From contig NC_017506.1 of the NCBI RefSeq assembly GCF_000166295.1, forward strand, positions 3,596,001 through 3,660,000: 64,000 nt of DNA. The letters run 5' to 3'. Both the position numbers and the translations under genes were made by a program. Position 1 is the stretch's first letter. Every line of letters starts with the position of its first letter. Of this stretch, positions 1-8,110 are shown one piece after another. The DNA comes from Marinobacter adhaerens HP15. Its GTDB lineage: Bacteria; Pseudomonadota; Gammaproteobacteria; Pseudomonadales; Oleiphilaceae. The notes below the pieces were generated by a model. That model was not told the origin of the DNA and searched no databases. It saw only the letters and a list, made by a program, of their open reading frames with translations.

Positions 1-1
1 A

Positions 2-214
2 CGGGACATCGTGCGCATGGCGCCGATCGAGCAGATCCTGCTGGAAACCGATTCCCCCTTCCTGACCCCGGTGCCCTACCGCGGGAAGGAAAATGCACCG
101 TTTTACCTGCCTTTTGTCGCCGAGAAAATCGCCGAGGTGAAAGAACTGCCTCTGGACGAGGTGATTGGTAAGACTTACGCAAACAGCCTGAGGACGTTTT
201 TCCCCGGCGAATGA
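2..214 (+). CDS. tatD: TatD family metal-dependent hydrolase (C-terminal part, cut by window start)
   Basis: Only the last 70 codons are present; the reading frame is open from base 2. The stretch LLETDSPFLTPVPYRGK is the conserved C-terminal signature of TatD/YcfH metal-dependent DNases, where the Asp is a metal ligand, followed by the usual VAEKIAE helix. The family are TIM-barrel hydrolases with 3'-5' exonuclease activity in the cytoplasm. The stop codon overlaps the start of the next gene as ATGA (211-214), so the two are probably translationally coupled. In gammaproteobacteria YcfH-type tatD often follows holB and pilZ, which would lie before the window; that context is not visible here. 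Confidence 0.88.
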   Translation, partial: RDIVRMAPIEQILLETDSPFLTPVPYRGKENAPFYLPFVAEKIAEVKELPLDEVIGKTYANSLRTFFPGE

Positions 215-1419
215 TCAAACGCGTCCCCATTTCAGCACTCAAGGTCGGCATGTACATAACCGACCTGAACAACGACTGGATTCCCCACAACACCCAGCGC
301 AAGCGCGGTGTGATCAAAAAAGAGGAAACCATCGAGAAAATCCGCCGTATGGGCGTGGAGTTTGTCTATATCGATGCCTCGAAGGGGCTCGACACCCAGG
401 ACTCGGAAACCGCCGCCGAGGTGGATCGCCGGAATGAGTCGGCCCTGCAAAAGGCGGGTGAACTGACGCCCGGCCTGCGGCCCTATGTACCACTTGCCGA
501 AGAAATGGTCATCGCCCAGCAGATCCATAGCCAGGCCCAGGGGCTGGTGGGCGAGTTCATGAATCACGCCAAGGTGGGCGGCGCCATTGATGTGGCCCCC
601 ATCCATCAGTTGGCAGACGAACTACAGCATTCTGTGCTCCGAAATGCCAACGCCCTGAGCTGTCTGGGACGCATCCGGGAAAAGGACAATTACCTGCTGG
701 AACACTCGGTCAATCTGAGTGTGCTGATGTCCCTTTTCGGAAACTACCGGGGCCTGTCGTCTGACGTCCTGCACCAGACCATCGTTGGCGCCCTGCTCCA
801 CGACCTTGGCAAGATCCTTACACCCGACGAGATACTGCACAAACCCGGCCGCCTGACTGCCGAAGAGTTCGAGGTGATGAAACTCCACGCCCGCCATTCA
901 CGGGACATTCTGGCTACCACAGAGGGCATTGGCGAGCTCACCGTCATCACGGCGGCCCAGCACCACGAACGCCTCGACGGCACAGGCTATCCAGAGGGTC
1001 TGAAGGGTGATGAGATCTCGGAATACGGTCGCATGGTGGCGATCAGCGATGTATACGATGCCATCACCGCAGACCGGGTCTATCACAAGGGCATGACACC
1101 AACACAGGGTCTGAAGAAGCTTCTGGAGTGGAGCGGCACTCACCTCGATCCCAGTCTGGTCAAACAGTTTATCCGGTGCCTGGGCCTTTACCCGGTGGGC
1201 TCGCTGGTGCTTCTGGAAAGTGGTCGCCTTGGCGTCGTGGTTGAAGCCAATGAAAGTGACCAGAGGCTGCCGACTGTGCGCATTATGTACCACACCAAAT
1301 TCCGAATGCCGATCACGCTAGAAACCCTCGATCTCGCGAAACCGGGCACACAGGACCGGATTCTGCGAGCCGTTGATCCGGAAACCTACAAGATTGATGT
1401 CCGGAAATTCCTCGCCTGA
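211..1419 (+). CDS. HD-GYP cyclic-di-GMP phosphodiesterase with N-terminal DUF3391
   Basis: 402 residues. Residues 1-130 match the DUF3391 domain that precedes HD-GYP in many proteobacterial proteins. The HD-GYP domain spans about 140-350, with the metal-binding pair H197-D198 in LLHDLGK and the signature HHERLDGTGYPEGL at 251-264, so the key residues for hydrolysing c-di-GMP are present. There is no signal peptide or membrane segment, so it is cytosolic. The start is fixed by the ATGA overlap with tatD. It probably lowers c-di-GMP and so favours motility; the input sensed by DUF3391 is unknown. It converges on the diguanylate cyclase at 1471-3750. Confidence 0.93.
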   Translation: MIKRVPISALKVGMYITDLNNDWIPHNTQRKRGVIKKEETIEKIRRMGVEFVYIDASKGLDTQDSETAAEVDRRNESALQKAGELTPGLRPYVPLAEEMVIAQQIHSQAQGLVGEFMNHAKVGGAIDVAPIHQLADELQHSVLRNANALSCLGRIREKDNYLLEHSVNLSVLMSLFGNYRGLSSDVLHQTIVGALLHDLGKILTPDEILHKPGRLTAEEFEVMKLHARHSRDILATTEGIGELTVITAAQHHERLDGTGYPEGLKGDEISEYGRMVAISDVYDAITADRVYHKGMTPTQGLKKLLEWSGTHLDPSLVKQFIRCLGLYPVGSLVLLESGRLGVVVEANESDQRLPTVRIMYHTKFRMPITLETLDLAKPGTQDRILRAVDPETYKIDVRKFLA

Positions 1420-1470
1420 GAACGCTGACAGCCGCGGACAGCTCGGAATGGAGTGGTTCAACGGCTGCTA

Positions 1471-3750
1471 TCAGGAAGATGGATCAGAGAATCGGACATA
1501 GCGATTGCGGCCCCGGTGCTTGGCCTGATACATGGCCTGGTCGGCCTGGCGCAGGAGCTGGTCGCCGTCCAGATCCTCTGCCTGCGGGAACAGCGTGTAG
1601 CCGATACTGGCTGAAACTTCGACGCTGTGGTCCGCTACCCAGACCGGTTCGGCCACCCGGGCCAGCAAACGCATCAAGAGGCTTTCCAGGGCCGGATCGT
1701 CCTGAACATTCATGACAATGGCCGCGAACTCATCACCTCCGATCCGCGCCAGGGTGTCCTCTTCCCGGAGTTCCGAACGCATTCGGTGTGCGATCTCGAC
1801 CAGCAACTGGTCACCCGCCTCATGGCCGAAGGCATCGTTTACCGGCTTGAACTCGTCCAGATCAATATAAACCACAGCCAGTTTGCCGCTCTGTCGGCGT
1901 GTCAGGGCCATGGCCTGCTGCAACCGGTCGGCAAACAGAACCCGGTTAGGCATTCCGGTCAGGGCATCGTAATGGGCCATGATCCGGAGCTTTCTTTCCT
2001 GCTCTTTAAGCCGACTGATGTCACTGAAAATACCGACAAAATGCGAGACTTCGCCATGATCGCCACGAACACTGCTGAGTGTTACCGACAAGGTAATCGG
2101 CTCGCCATCATTGCGCCTGCTGGCGAACTCTCCGGACCAGAAGCCCTGAGACCGGGCACTGGCGAAAATACCACTGCCTTCCTCCACCGGTAAGGGTGGC
2201 AGTCTTCCTATTGCCCGATTGCGGGGCCGGCCGGTTATCGCCAGATACGCATCGTTGGCATCAATCACGATGCCGTGATTATCAGTAATGAAAATAGCCT
2301 CGCGGGCGTATTCGAAGACGCTCGCCGCCAGCCGCTGCCGCTGTTCCGCGTGTTTCCGGAGAGTGATCTCATACAGGGAGCAAAGAATCAGAGCCTCCGG
2401 TTCGTCCTCGGTGTGGACGGGCGCCATGGTAAGCTCCACCCAGATCTCCGTGCCGTCAGAGCGATTCAGAACCCATTCGCACTGTTCCACCTGACCCGCC
2501 GAAACCCGGGCCAGCATGGGCGCCATTTTCTGTCGGGAAATCTGCCCGTCTGGCTGGAATTCCGGCGAAAAGACCGCCAGATCCTTGCCGACCAGTGATT
2601 CACTGGAGGTGTACCTCAGCAGGTCGACAGAAGCCCGGTTGGTGTCGATGAAAAGTCCACCCCGGATCAGCAATGCAGCTTGTGGCCAACCCCGGATAAG
2701 CTGGCGCAGACGCCTCTGTTCCGCGGCCAGCTGCCGCTTGCTCTTGCCCAGCCAGAGCGACGATGCCACCAGCAACATGAGCAACACCAGAATGGTAAAG
2801 ACCCAGAGGCGATACTGGTGCAACGCATCCACCCAGGTAAGTTGGGGCGCCTGGTCGTAGGGCGGCACCCGCAGAGTGCGCGCCAGGTACTCAACCGACT
2901 GGTAGTCTGCAGGCGGCGAAAAACCCGAAATGCCGACTGACAGCGCCACCTCGTCTTCCGGCTCAATGGCAAAAAGCGCCGACGCGATACGACGGACAGC
3001 CCGCTCGTTTACATGGGGCAGCGCCACCAGGGGCCATTCCGGGTATAGACGGGTTGAAACAACGTAGGGGAAACCCGCCAGCCGCTGACGGTTCAGAACC
3101 TTTACCTTGGTAAACAGATCAGGGTCTTCCTGCGCCATCTGCTCCAGAATGCTGGTTCGGATAAAGCCTACATCGGCATCTCCGGAGAGAACCGATCGAA
3201 CCACTCGGTCGTGGGTGCCCATAAACCGGATCAGATTCACTCTCCGGATATCAATACCGGCATCCAGGAGCTCGAGAACCTGCGTCTGGTAGCCCCCCAG
3301 GAAATGGACACCGGGCGAGGCAATGGTCTTATCACGGATATCAGCGAGCTGTTCAATGTCGTCGCGCTCGGCCCTGGTAAAGATCACGCCACCAAGACTG
3401 CCAGTCGAAGACTGGCCGGAGCGCCTGACCAGAGTCGCCAGAACGCCGGTCAGACTGCGTTCGCTTCGGATCAGTAGAAAATGGCTGGGATTGGTAAGAA
3501 AAAAATCGAGCCGGTTGGCGGCGATCGCCCGGCTCATATTCTCCTGATTGAGAACCTCCAGCCTTACGGATATGCCGGTTTCCCTGGACAAGTAGTCCGT
3601 CAGAGGCTGGTAACGTTCCTGAAGCACACTGTCCGGCCGATAGGCGAATACACCCATAGTCAGTGTTTCATCGGCACTGGCTGATGCCATCGCCACAAAT
3701 TCCGTGGCAAACAGAAAACAAAGACAGGCAGCAAACCGGCGAATATTCAA
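1471..3750 (-). CDS. PhnD-like sensor diguanylate cyclase (SBP-TM-PAS-PAS-GGDEF)
   Basis: 759 residues. A signal peptide (1-26) leads into a PhnD/phosphonate-type periplasmic binding domain (about 28-275), a membrane helix (315-335), two PAS domains (about 345-465 and 475-585) and a GGDEF domain (590-755). The active site is GGDEF at 671-675 and the inhibitory RxxD site (REED) lies five residues before it, so an active, product-inhibited cyclase is expected. There is no EAL domain. The start is TTG at 3750, preceded by GAGGG and overlapping the TGA stop of the upstream lipoprotein gene. This points to one transcript and suggests that the lipoprotein and the sensor act together. The ligand is unknown. 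Confidence 0.9.
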   Translation of the reverse strand: MNIRRFAACLCFLFATEFVAMASASADETLTMGVFAYRPDSVLQERYQPLTDYLSRETGISVRLEVLNQENMSRAIAANRLDFFLTNPSHFLLIRSERSLTGVLATLVRRSGQSSTGSLGGVIFTRAERDDIEQLADIRDKTIASPGVHFLGGYQTQVLELLDAGIDIRRVNLIRFMGTHDRVVRSVLSGDADVGFIRTSILEQMAQEDPDLFTKVKVLNRQRLAGFPYVVSTRLYPEWPLVALPHVNERAVRRIASALFAIEPEDEVALSVGISGFSPPADYQSVEYLARTLRVPPYDQAPQLTWVDALHQYRLWVFTILVLLMLLVASSLWLGKSKRQLAAEQRRLRQLIRGWPQAALLIRGGLFIDTNRASVDLLRYTSSESLVGKDLAVFSPEFQPDGQISRQKMAPMLARVSAGQVEQCEWVLNRSDGTEIWVELTMAPVHTEDEPEALILCSLYEITLRKHAEQRQRLAASVFEYAREAIFITDNHGIVIDANDAYLAITGRPRNRAIGRLPPLPVEEGSGIFASARSQGFWSGEFASRRNDGEPITLSVTLSSVRGDHGEVSHFVGIFSDISRLKEQERKLRIMAHYDALTGMPNRVLFADRLQQAMALTRRQSGKLAVVYIDLDEFKPVNDAFGHEAGDQLLVEIAHRMRSELREEDTLARIGGDEFAAIVMNVQDDPALESLLMRLLARVAEPVWVADHSVEVSASIGYTLFPQAEDLDGDQLLRQADQAMYQAKHRGRNRYVRFSDPSS

Positions 3751-4706
3751 GAGACCCTCGCTGGCAGAAACGAAGGATCTGACATGCGCTGGATGCCAGG
3801 ATTCTGATCAATCATACCCTCTGCCAGCATAAGGCGAGACAGGGATCCGGCCATGGTTTCGATGGGTCCGGCTGCTCTGAGATAACGCTGGTTCGCGGCC
3901 AGATCCGGCAGCATAACGCTGGCCAGTGCCGTGCGGACCTCGTCCGGACTGATCCCCTGACGGGTGGCAATCCGGTACATTGAGTCGTGCATGCTCCGCA
4001 CGAGATGCTGCAGGCCGGAAAAATGTCCGGTCAAAAGGTCGCGAACCGCTCTGGAATTGCTCTCTGCCACTTTCCGGGTCACCACCAGCACATCGAAGAT
4101 GGTTTCCGGAATGGCACTACTATCGAAGAGTCTGACGCCTCCGGCGTTCTCTATGAGTGACGCTGTTGGCTCGTAGCACACGGAAGCATCCACTTCACCG
4201 CGGGACCAGGCTTGTGCATGCTGGCTTACCGGCAAATCCACTTTTATCACGTCGCTGCGATCGAGCCCCGCTACCTCAAGGATTTTAAACAGCATAACGC
4301 CCGAGACACCGTCCAGCTCCACCGCAATTCGCTGCCCCTTGAGGGCTGCCAATTCCGTGATCGATGGCTTGACCATCAGTACATCGGCGCCGGCGGACAC
4401 ATCAGCGACGGCGACCACAACCAGTTCCAGCCCTCTCGACCATACGCGTATGGTTTCATCGAGAGTCAGCGCCGCCCCATCAAGCGCCCCTGAAAGAAGG
4501 CCCTCCATGGAGTCTTTGGCAGACGTGCCCGGCACCAGCGCAACCGTATCCGGCAACCAGTTGAAATCACGGGCAAGGTACAGTGGCTCGTAGCCGATCC
4601 AGGGGTGGATACCGAACCTCAGCGGGCCGGGATCGCTGCAACCCGGCAATCCCGCCACGGACAGTCCGGCTGCTATCGATAGACCAAGGAATTCACGGCG
4701 TTGCAT
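3747..4706 (-). CDS. NMT1/SsuA-like ABC-type substrate-binding lipoprotein
   Basis: 319 residues. The N-terminus has a twin-arginine-like RREFLGL followed by a lipobox ending LPGC (Cys23), so export and lipidation are expected. The rest (FGIHPWIGYEPLYLAR and onward) matches the NMT1/SsuA/ThiY class of periplasmic binding proteins, which bind sulfonates, nitrate or pyrimidine precursors. No ABC permease or ATPase gene is adjacent. Its stop overlaps the TTG start of the GGDEF sensor gene. The likely role is therefore ligand presentation to that sensor, or an orphan uptake function; the substrate cannot be told. A GGAG ribosome site precedes ATG 4706. Confidence 0.82.
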   Translation of the reverse strand: MQRREFLGLSIAAGLSVAGLPGCSDPGPLRFGIHPWIGYEPLYLARDFNWLPDTVALVPGTSAKDSMEGLLSGALDGAALTLDETIRVWSRGLELVVVAVADVSAGADVLMVKPSITELAALKGQRIAVELDGVSGVMLFKILEVAGLDRSDVIKVDLPVSQHAQAWSRGEVDASVCYEPTASLIENAGGVRLFDSSAIPETIFDVLVVTRKVAESNSRAVRDLLTGHFSGLQHLVRSMHDSMYRIATRQGISPDEVRTALASVMLPDLAANQRYLRAAGPIETMAGSLSRLMLAEGMIDQNPGIQRMSDPSFLPARVS

Positions 4707-4809
4707 CAGGCTCCGGACCGGGCGAAGACATTAACATTTGTCAATAAACGACAGTTTACTGCTTCACATACTACCCGTAAAACCGCAACTTGCCTTGCAC
4801 CGCGTCAAT

Positions 4810-5718
4810 TTATCCCAAAGACAGGAACACCCCCATCAGCACCGGCGAGAGAAAAGACAGCAAGAAACCGGAGGCGATCGCCACCGGAACACAGGTCAGC
4901 CCGCCACTGCTGCGGATTACCGGCAGGGTGAAGTCCATGGCGGTAGCGCCACCATAACCAATAGCCATGGCCGGCCTGTTGGCAATCAACAAGGGGATGA
5001 TTGCCAGTGCAACGATCTCCCTGAGCACATCATTGAGGAAGGCCACGCCGCCCCACGCAGGGCCAAGGGCTTCGCCGATGACAATGCCGGACAGCGAGTA
5101 CCAGCCAAACCCGGAGGCAACCGCCAGGGCGTCGTGCCAGGGCAAACCAAGCCAGGGTATCAACAGGGCACCGGCCACCAGGGAACTGAGCGTCAGAGCC
5201 AGCGCGATACCGAGCCCCTGACGATTCATCAGAAGTTTGCGCAGCGAAAGCCCGGCATTGCGCAGCTGCAGGCCGATCAGAAACAGCAGCAACATCAGGG
5301 ACCAGGTCGCCAGCTGTTCCGCCATGGGCATGTCCGGCAACAGGTAGTAGCCGGCAAGCAGCCCGGCAATAACCGCCACCAGCGGTTTCAGGCCAGCCAG
5401 AAAAAGCCGGCGGTATCCGGGGCTGACACTGCCCTCGACCCGCTCGATGGACATTGGCTGCCAGCGGTGGAACATCCAGAGCCCAAACATGTTGGCGACG
5501 AAAAGCACCAGCACCAGTGCCAGTACCTGGGTCGCCATGCCACCCAGTTGCGCCGCCAGGCCCTCCATCTGGCCAAGCCCCAGACCCAGCAGCAACAGGA
5601 TGAAGTAAACCAGTGCCTCCACCGTGTAATGGATCACCGTCATGGCCCGGCGGTTTTCCAGGGCGATGGCAAAACCCAGGAACAGGGGAGCAAGAATGAG
5701 CAAGGCTCCAGTCAGCAT
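4810..5718 (-). CDS. lysO: Lysine exporter LysO family membrane protein
   Basis: 302 residues, almost entirely hydrophobic, with about eight to ten membrane helices. It resembles the LysO (YbjE, former DUF340) family: an N-terminal small-domain half and a C-terminal half containing a GFGWYSLSG motif typical of the family. LysO exports L-lysine and toxic analogues across the inner membrane in E. coli. A GAGGA ribosome site stands just before ATG 5718. Only 27 bp separate it from the small gene upstream, so there is no room for a lysine riboswitch directly in front of it. Family assignment is fairly secure; substrate is by homology. Confidence 0.82.
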   Translation of the reverse strand: MLTGALLILAPLFLGFAIALENRRAMTVIHYTVEALVYFILLLLGLGLGQMEGLAAQLGGMATQVLALVLVLFVANMFGLWMFHRWQPMSIERVEGSVSPGYRRLFLAGLKPLVAVIAGLLAGYYLLPDMPMAEQLATWSLMLLLFLIGLQLRNAGLSLRKLLMNRQGLGIALALTLSSLVAGALLIPWLGLPWHDALAVASGFGWYSLSGIVIGEALGPAWGGVAFLNDVLREIVALAIIPLLIANRPAMAIGYGGATAMDFTLPVIRSSGGLTCVPVAIASGFLLSFLSPVLMGVFLSLG

Positions 5719-5745
5719 GGCGTCCTCGAAACAAAAAGGGGGTTA

Positions 5746-6114
5746 TCAGGTCAGGGGTTTGAACTGGTCGGGGTCGGCATCCGGGCTGGCCTGTTCACCC
5801 TGCGGAACGCCGATGGTGCGGGCAAGACGTTGGGCGGTAACGGACCAGACCGCATAATCTCCGGGCTTCGGTTCGTAGCCTTTTCCCATCATGGTGCCGG
5901 CGACGCTCCTGAGAACCGATTCAGCCCGGGCCTGGGTTGGCCAGGGCCCACGGCAGAACTGTCCATCCGGGCGCCCCTGATCAGGGCCAGAGAGAGCGAC
6001 CAGGCCCCAATGGCCGCCGCCTGCTGGCCGGATGTGTAGCTCGATGCGTTGGCCGTCTTTCACCATGACAAGATCCCGGAGCGGGCTACGGCCGTGGAAA
6101 TAGTGGAGCTTCAT
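5746..6114 (-). CDS. Hypothetical protein (122 aa)
   Basis: I do not recognise this family. It is a soluble protein of 122 residues without a signal peptide or membrane segment, rich in Gly, Pro and Trp. The N-terminal half (MKLHYFHGRSPLRDLVMVKD) is compact; the tail after about residue 105 is acidic and probably disordered. It starts 12 bp after the stop of the DUF2288 gene with no convincing ribosome site of its own, so it is probably translated by coupling within the operon 6447 to 4810. Base composition and codon use look like those of its neighbours, which supports a native gene. Confidence 0.6.
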   Translation of the reverse strand: MKLHYFHGRSPLRDLVMVKDGQRIELHIRPAGGGHWGLVALSGPDQGRPDGQFCRGPWPTQARAESVLRSVAGTMMGKGYEPKPGDYAVWSVTAQRLARTIGVPQGEQASPDADPDQFKPLT

Positions 6115-6126
6115 GGCGTTATGCTG

Positions 6127-6447
6127 TCAGTGCAGAACATGCCCTGACCTGTCCTGAACGAGAACCCAGGGTGCGATGACGACCGCCCAGAGTTCCGCAT
6201 TGCGATCATACCAATCCTGCGCGGTGTCCGGCGCAACCTCACCAACGCGTCCATCGTTCATCCACTGTTCGAAACGGGCTTTGTTATCCGCCGCCAACTC
6301 AGTCGCCACTTCAAGCAGATCCAGGTCCGGCGACACCCTGACGACCTGTCCCCTCGCAAAGTAGGTCTGCAGTTCGTGCCAGTGGATGCGAGAAGTCTCA
6401 AGATTCAGCTTGGCTTTCAATTCGTCCCGGGATGGGGAGGATGACAT
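6127..6447 (-). CDS. DUF2288 family protein
   Basis: 106 residues, predicted cytosolic. Sequence such as LNLETSRIHWHELQTYFARG at the N-terminus and WYDRNAELWAVVIAPWVLVQ near the C-terminus is characteristic of DUF2288, a small family of unknown function found in cyanobacteria and gammaproteobacteria. A GAGG ribosome site five bases before ATG 6447 supports the start. It is first of a probable minus-strand operon with the hypothetical protein (5746-6114) and lysO. Confidence 0.78.
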   Translation of the reverse strand: MSSSPSRDELKAKLNLETSRIHWHELQTYFARGQVVRVSPDLDLLEVATELAADNKARFEQWMNDGRVGEVAPDTAQDWYDRNAELWAVVIAPWVLVQDRSGHVLH

Positions 6448-6543
6448 GACTACCTCATCAGTCTAAACAGGGGTCAGGCTGGCCAGACTACCGGAAATTG
6501 CATCTTTCCGCACCTGCCGGAGGACTCTGCCGATCTGCCGGTT

Positions 6544-6945
6544 TTACCCTCGGGAGTCTTGCAGAATGCGTGAAATCTGATCCGAAAGGGTCATGGGGTC
6601 GAAGGGCTTCGGGATCACGCCCAACGCACCTAACTCACGGTACTCGCGTATTTCCGAATTCTGCAGTCGTGCCGTCATGAAAATAACCGGCACATCCGCC
6701 ATCCCGTCAAGCTCGCGCAGGGCCTTGAGCGTTGCTGGGCCGTCCATACCCGGCATCATGACATCCAACAGAATAAGCTCGGGATCGAAGCCTGGAGCCG
6801 CTGCCAAAGCGGCAACGCCGGATTCGCACACAGCTGCCTCAAAACCACCGACATCTTGCAGCGCGATTTCAGCAATTGCCCGAATGTCCGGGTCGTCCTC
6901 GACGTAAAGAACTCGTGATATGGAGCTGGTATTGCCTGGTTTCAT
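6544..6945 (-). CDS. CheY-like single-domain response regulator
   Basis: 133 residues from ATG 6945; longer upstream reading runs into the preceding gene and adds no domain. It is one receiver domain: acidic pocket VEDD near the N-terminus, phosphoacceptor Asp in ILLDVMMPGMDG and the conserved Lys in IPKPFD. No output domain follows, so it would act through protein contact or as a relay element. It begins 4 bp after the REC-HDOD gene, in one minus-strand operon with that gene and the Hpt-REC-REC-GGDEF gene. The paired kinases are probably those encoded divergently at 9922-13765. Confidence 0.88.
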   Translation of the reverse strand: MKPGNTSSISRVLYVEDDPDIRAIAEIALQDVGGFEAAVCESGVAALAAAPGFDPELILLDVMMPGMDGPATLKALRELDGMADVPVIFMTARLQNSEIREYRELGALGVIPKPFDPMTLSDQISRILQDSRG

Positions 6946-6949
6946 TGCG

Positions 6950-8098
6950 TCAATCCCTGATTGGTTCTTCTGTGTCCATTCCAAGGCGACGAAGAAGTCG
7001 CTGACACTCCTCGGACTCCTTCTGGCCACCGGCCAGCATTGCAGCGGCACGCATGATAATCCGGTCCTCCTGCGTGCAATCGACAGGCAAAAAATGCACG
7101 GCGCCGATCAACTCCCTCACCCTCAATGGCAATCGCCACTGAACTTTCAGGCGATTGCCATAGGGTTGAGCCCAGGTGCGCACCAATTGCTCCGCCTCGG
7201 ACGCATCAAGTGCCCCACCAAGGGCTATATAATCGTTGAGTACCTTGACTACCGCGAGCTCACCCAGGCGACTGAGCAACGCGGCCTTTTGCAAAGAAAC
7301 GGGCTGCTTCTTAAGTTTGATCGCCAGCCCCTGCGCCTCTTTGGAGACCTGCAGTGCACCCTCGTAGTGACTCTTCGCAAGCCCTTTGAGAACCTCGTGT
7401 TTGAGCTTGCCAGACACATCCAGAGACAAAGCCAACACCTGATTCAAGGCAAGACCTACACCCATCGAGGAGATAGAATCCCGCAGGCTTTCTACTGGCT
7501 TACCGGTACGCCGAAAAGACGTGCTGTTGGCGACATCCATCAATCGAGCAGTAATGCTTGCCTCTTCGCGCCAACGTTCTGCCAACTGAGACGGCGATAA
7601 TTCATCCTGACGTCTGATCAGTTCCAGAACGTCTGCCGGATCGACATCCGTTGGCAGCTGGATAATCCCCTCAAGCGAACTTTTCAGCAATGCCGCCACT
7701 TCTGGAACCGTGTCTTGCGAAGGTTGAAGGAGTTTGACAAGACGTTGGTGCAACTGTTGCACATCGAATGGTTTGGTCATATACCCATCGATACCGTAAT
7801 AGGCGGCCTTCAGCACGGAATCGCGATCTGACCGGGCTGACACCATGACGATGGGTACATCACTATCTGATTTCCGGACTTTCTTGACGAGCTCCAGTCC
7901 GGCACCGTCAGGCAGATTCCAGTCAGCAATAAAGAGATCAAATGTATTTCCGCTCACCAGCTCGAGCGCCTCGCCCAGGCTGCCCGCCACTTTGACCAAT
8001 GCACCGGGATAGATTCCCGCAACGACCGTCTCGAGCAGTTCAGAAACCAGATCGTCATCTTCGAGGATTAGCGCTTTCAAAAAACCACCACCTGACAA
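6950..8098 (-). CDS. Response regulator with REC and HDOD-like output domain
   Basis: 382 residues. A receiver domain occupies about 6-125 with the phosphoacceptor Asp in LFIADWNLPDGAG and the switch Lys in MTKPFD. Residues of about 175-375 resemble the HDOD domain (helical, HD-related but without catalytic HD motifs), including SISSMGVGLALNQVL and ALLSRLGELAVVKVL. HDOD regulators take part in c-di-GMP signalling, motility and stress control, generally by protein binding. It lies between the single-domain regulator downstream and the Hpt-GGDEF protein upstream (12 bp gap), in one operon. Confidence 0.84.
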   Translation of the reverse strand: MSGGGFLKALILEDDDLVSELLETVVAGIYPGALVKVAGSLGEALELVSGNTFDLFIADWNLPDGAGLELVKKVRKSDSDVPIVMVSARSDRDSVLKAAYYGIDGYMTKPFDVQQLHQRLVKLLQPSQDTVPEVAALLKSSLEGIIQLPTDVDPADVLELIRRQDELSPSQLAERWREEASITARLMDVANSTSFRRTGKPVESLRDSISSMGVGLALNQVLALSLDVSGKLKHEVLKGLAKSHYEGALQVSKEAQGLAIKLKKQPVSLQKAALLSRLGELAVVKVLNDYIALGGALDASEAEQLVRTWAQPYGNRLKVQWRLPLRVRELIGAVHFLPVDCTQEDRIIMRAAAMLAGGQKESEECQRLLRRLGMDTEEPIRD

Positions 8099-8110
8099 CA
8101 GAAAACACCG

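Noticed and set aside
4738..6039. Long open frame of 433 codons on the plus strand
   Set aside because: It lies antisense to lysO and the small gene upstream, and its composition (Gln/His-rich) is what opposite-strand reading of GC-rich genes gives.
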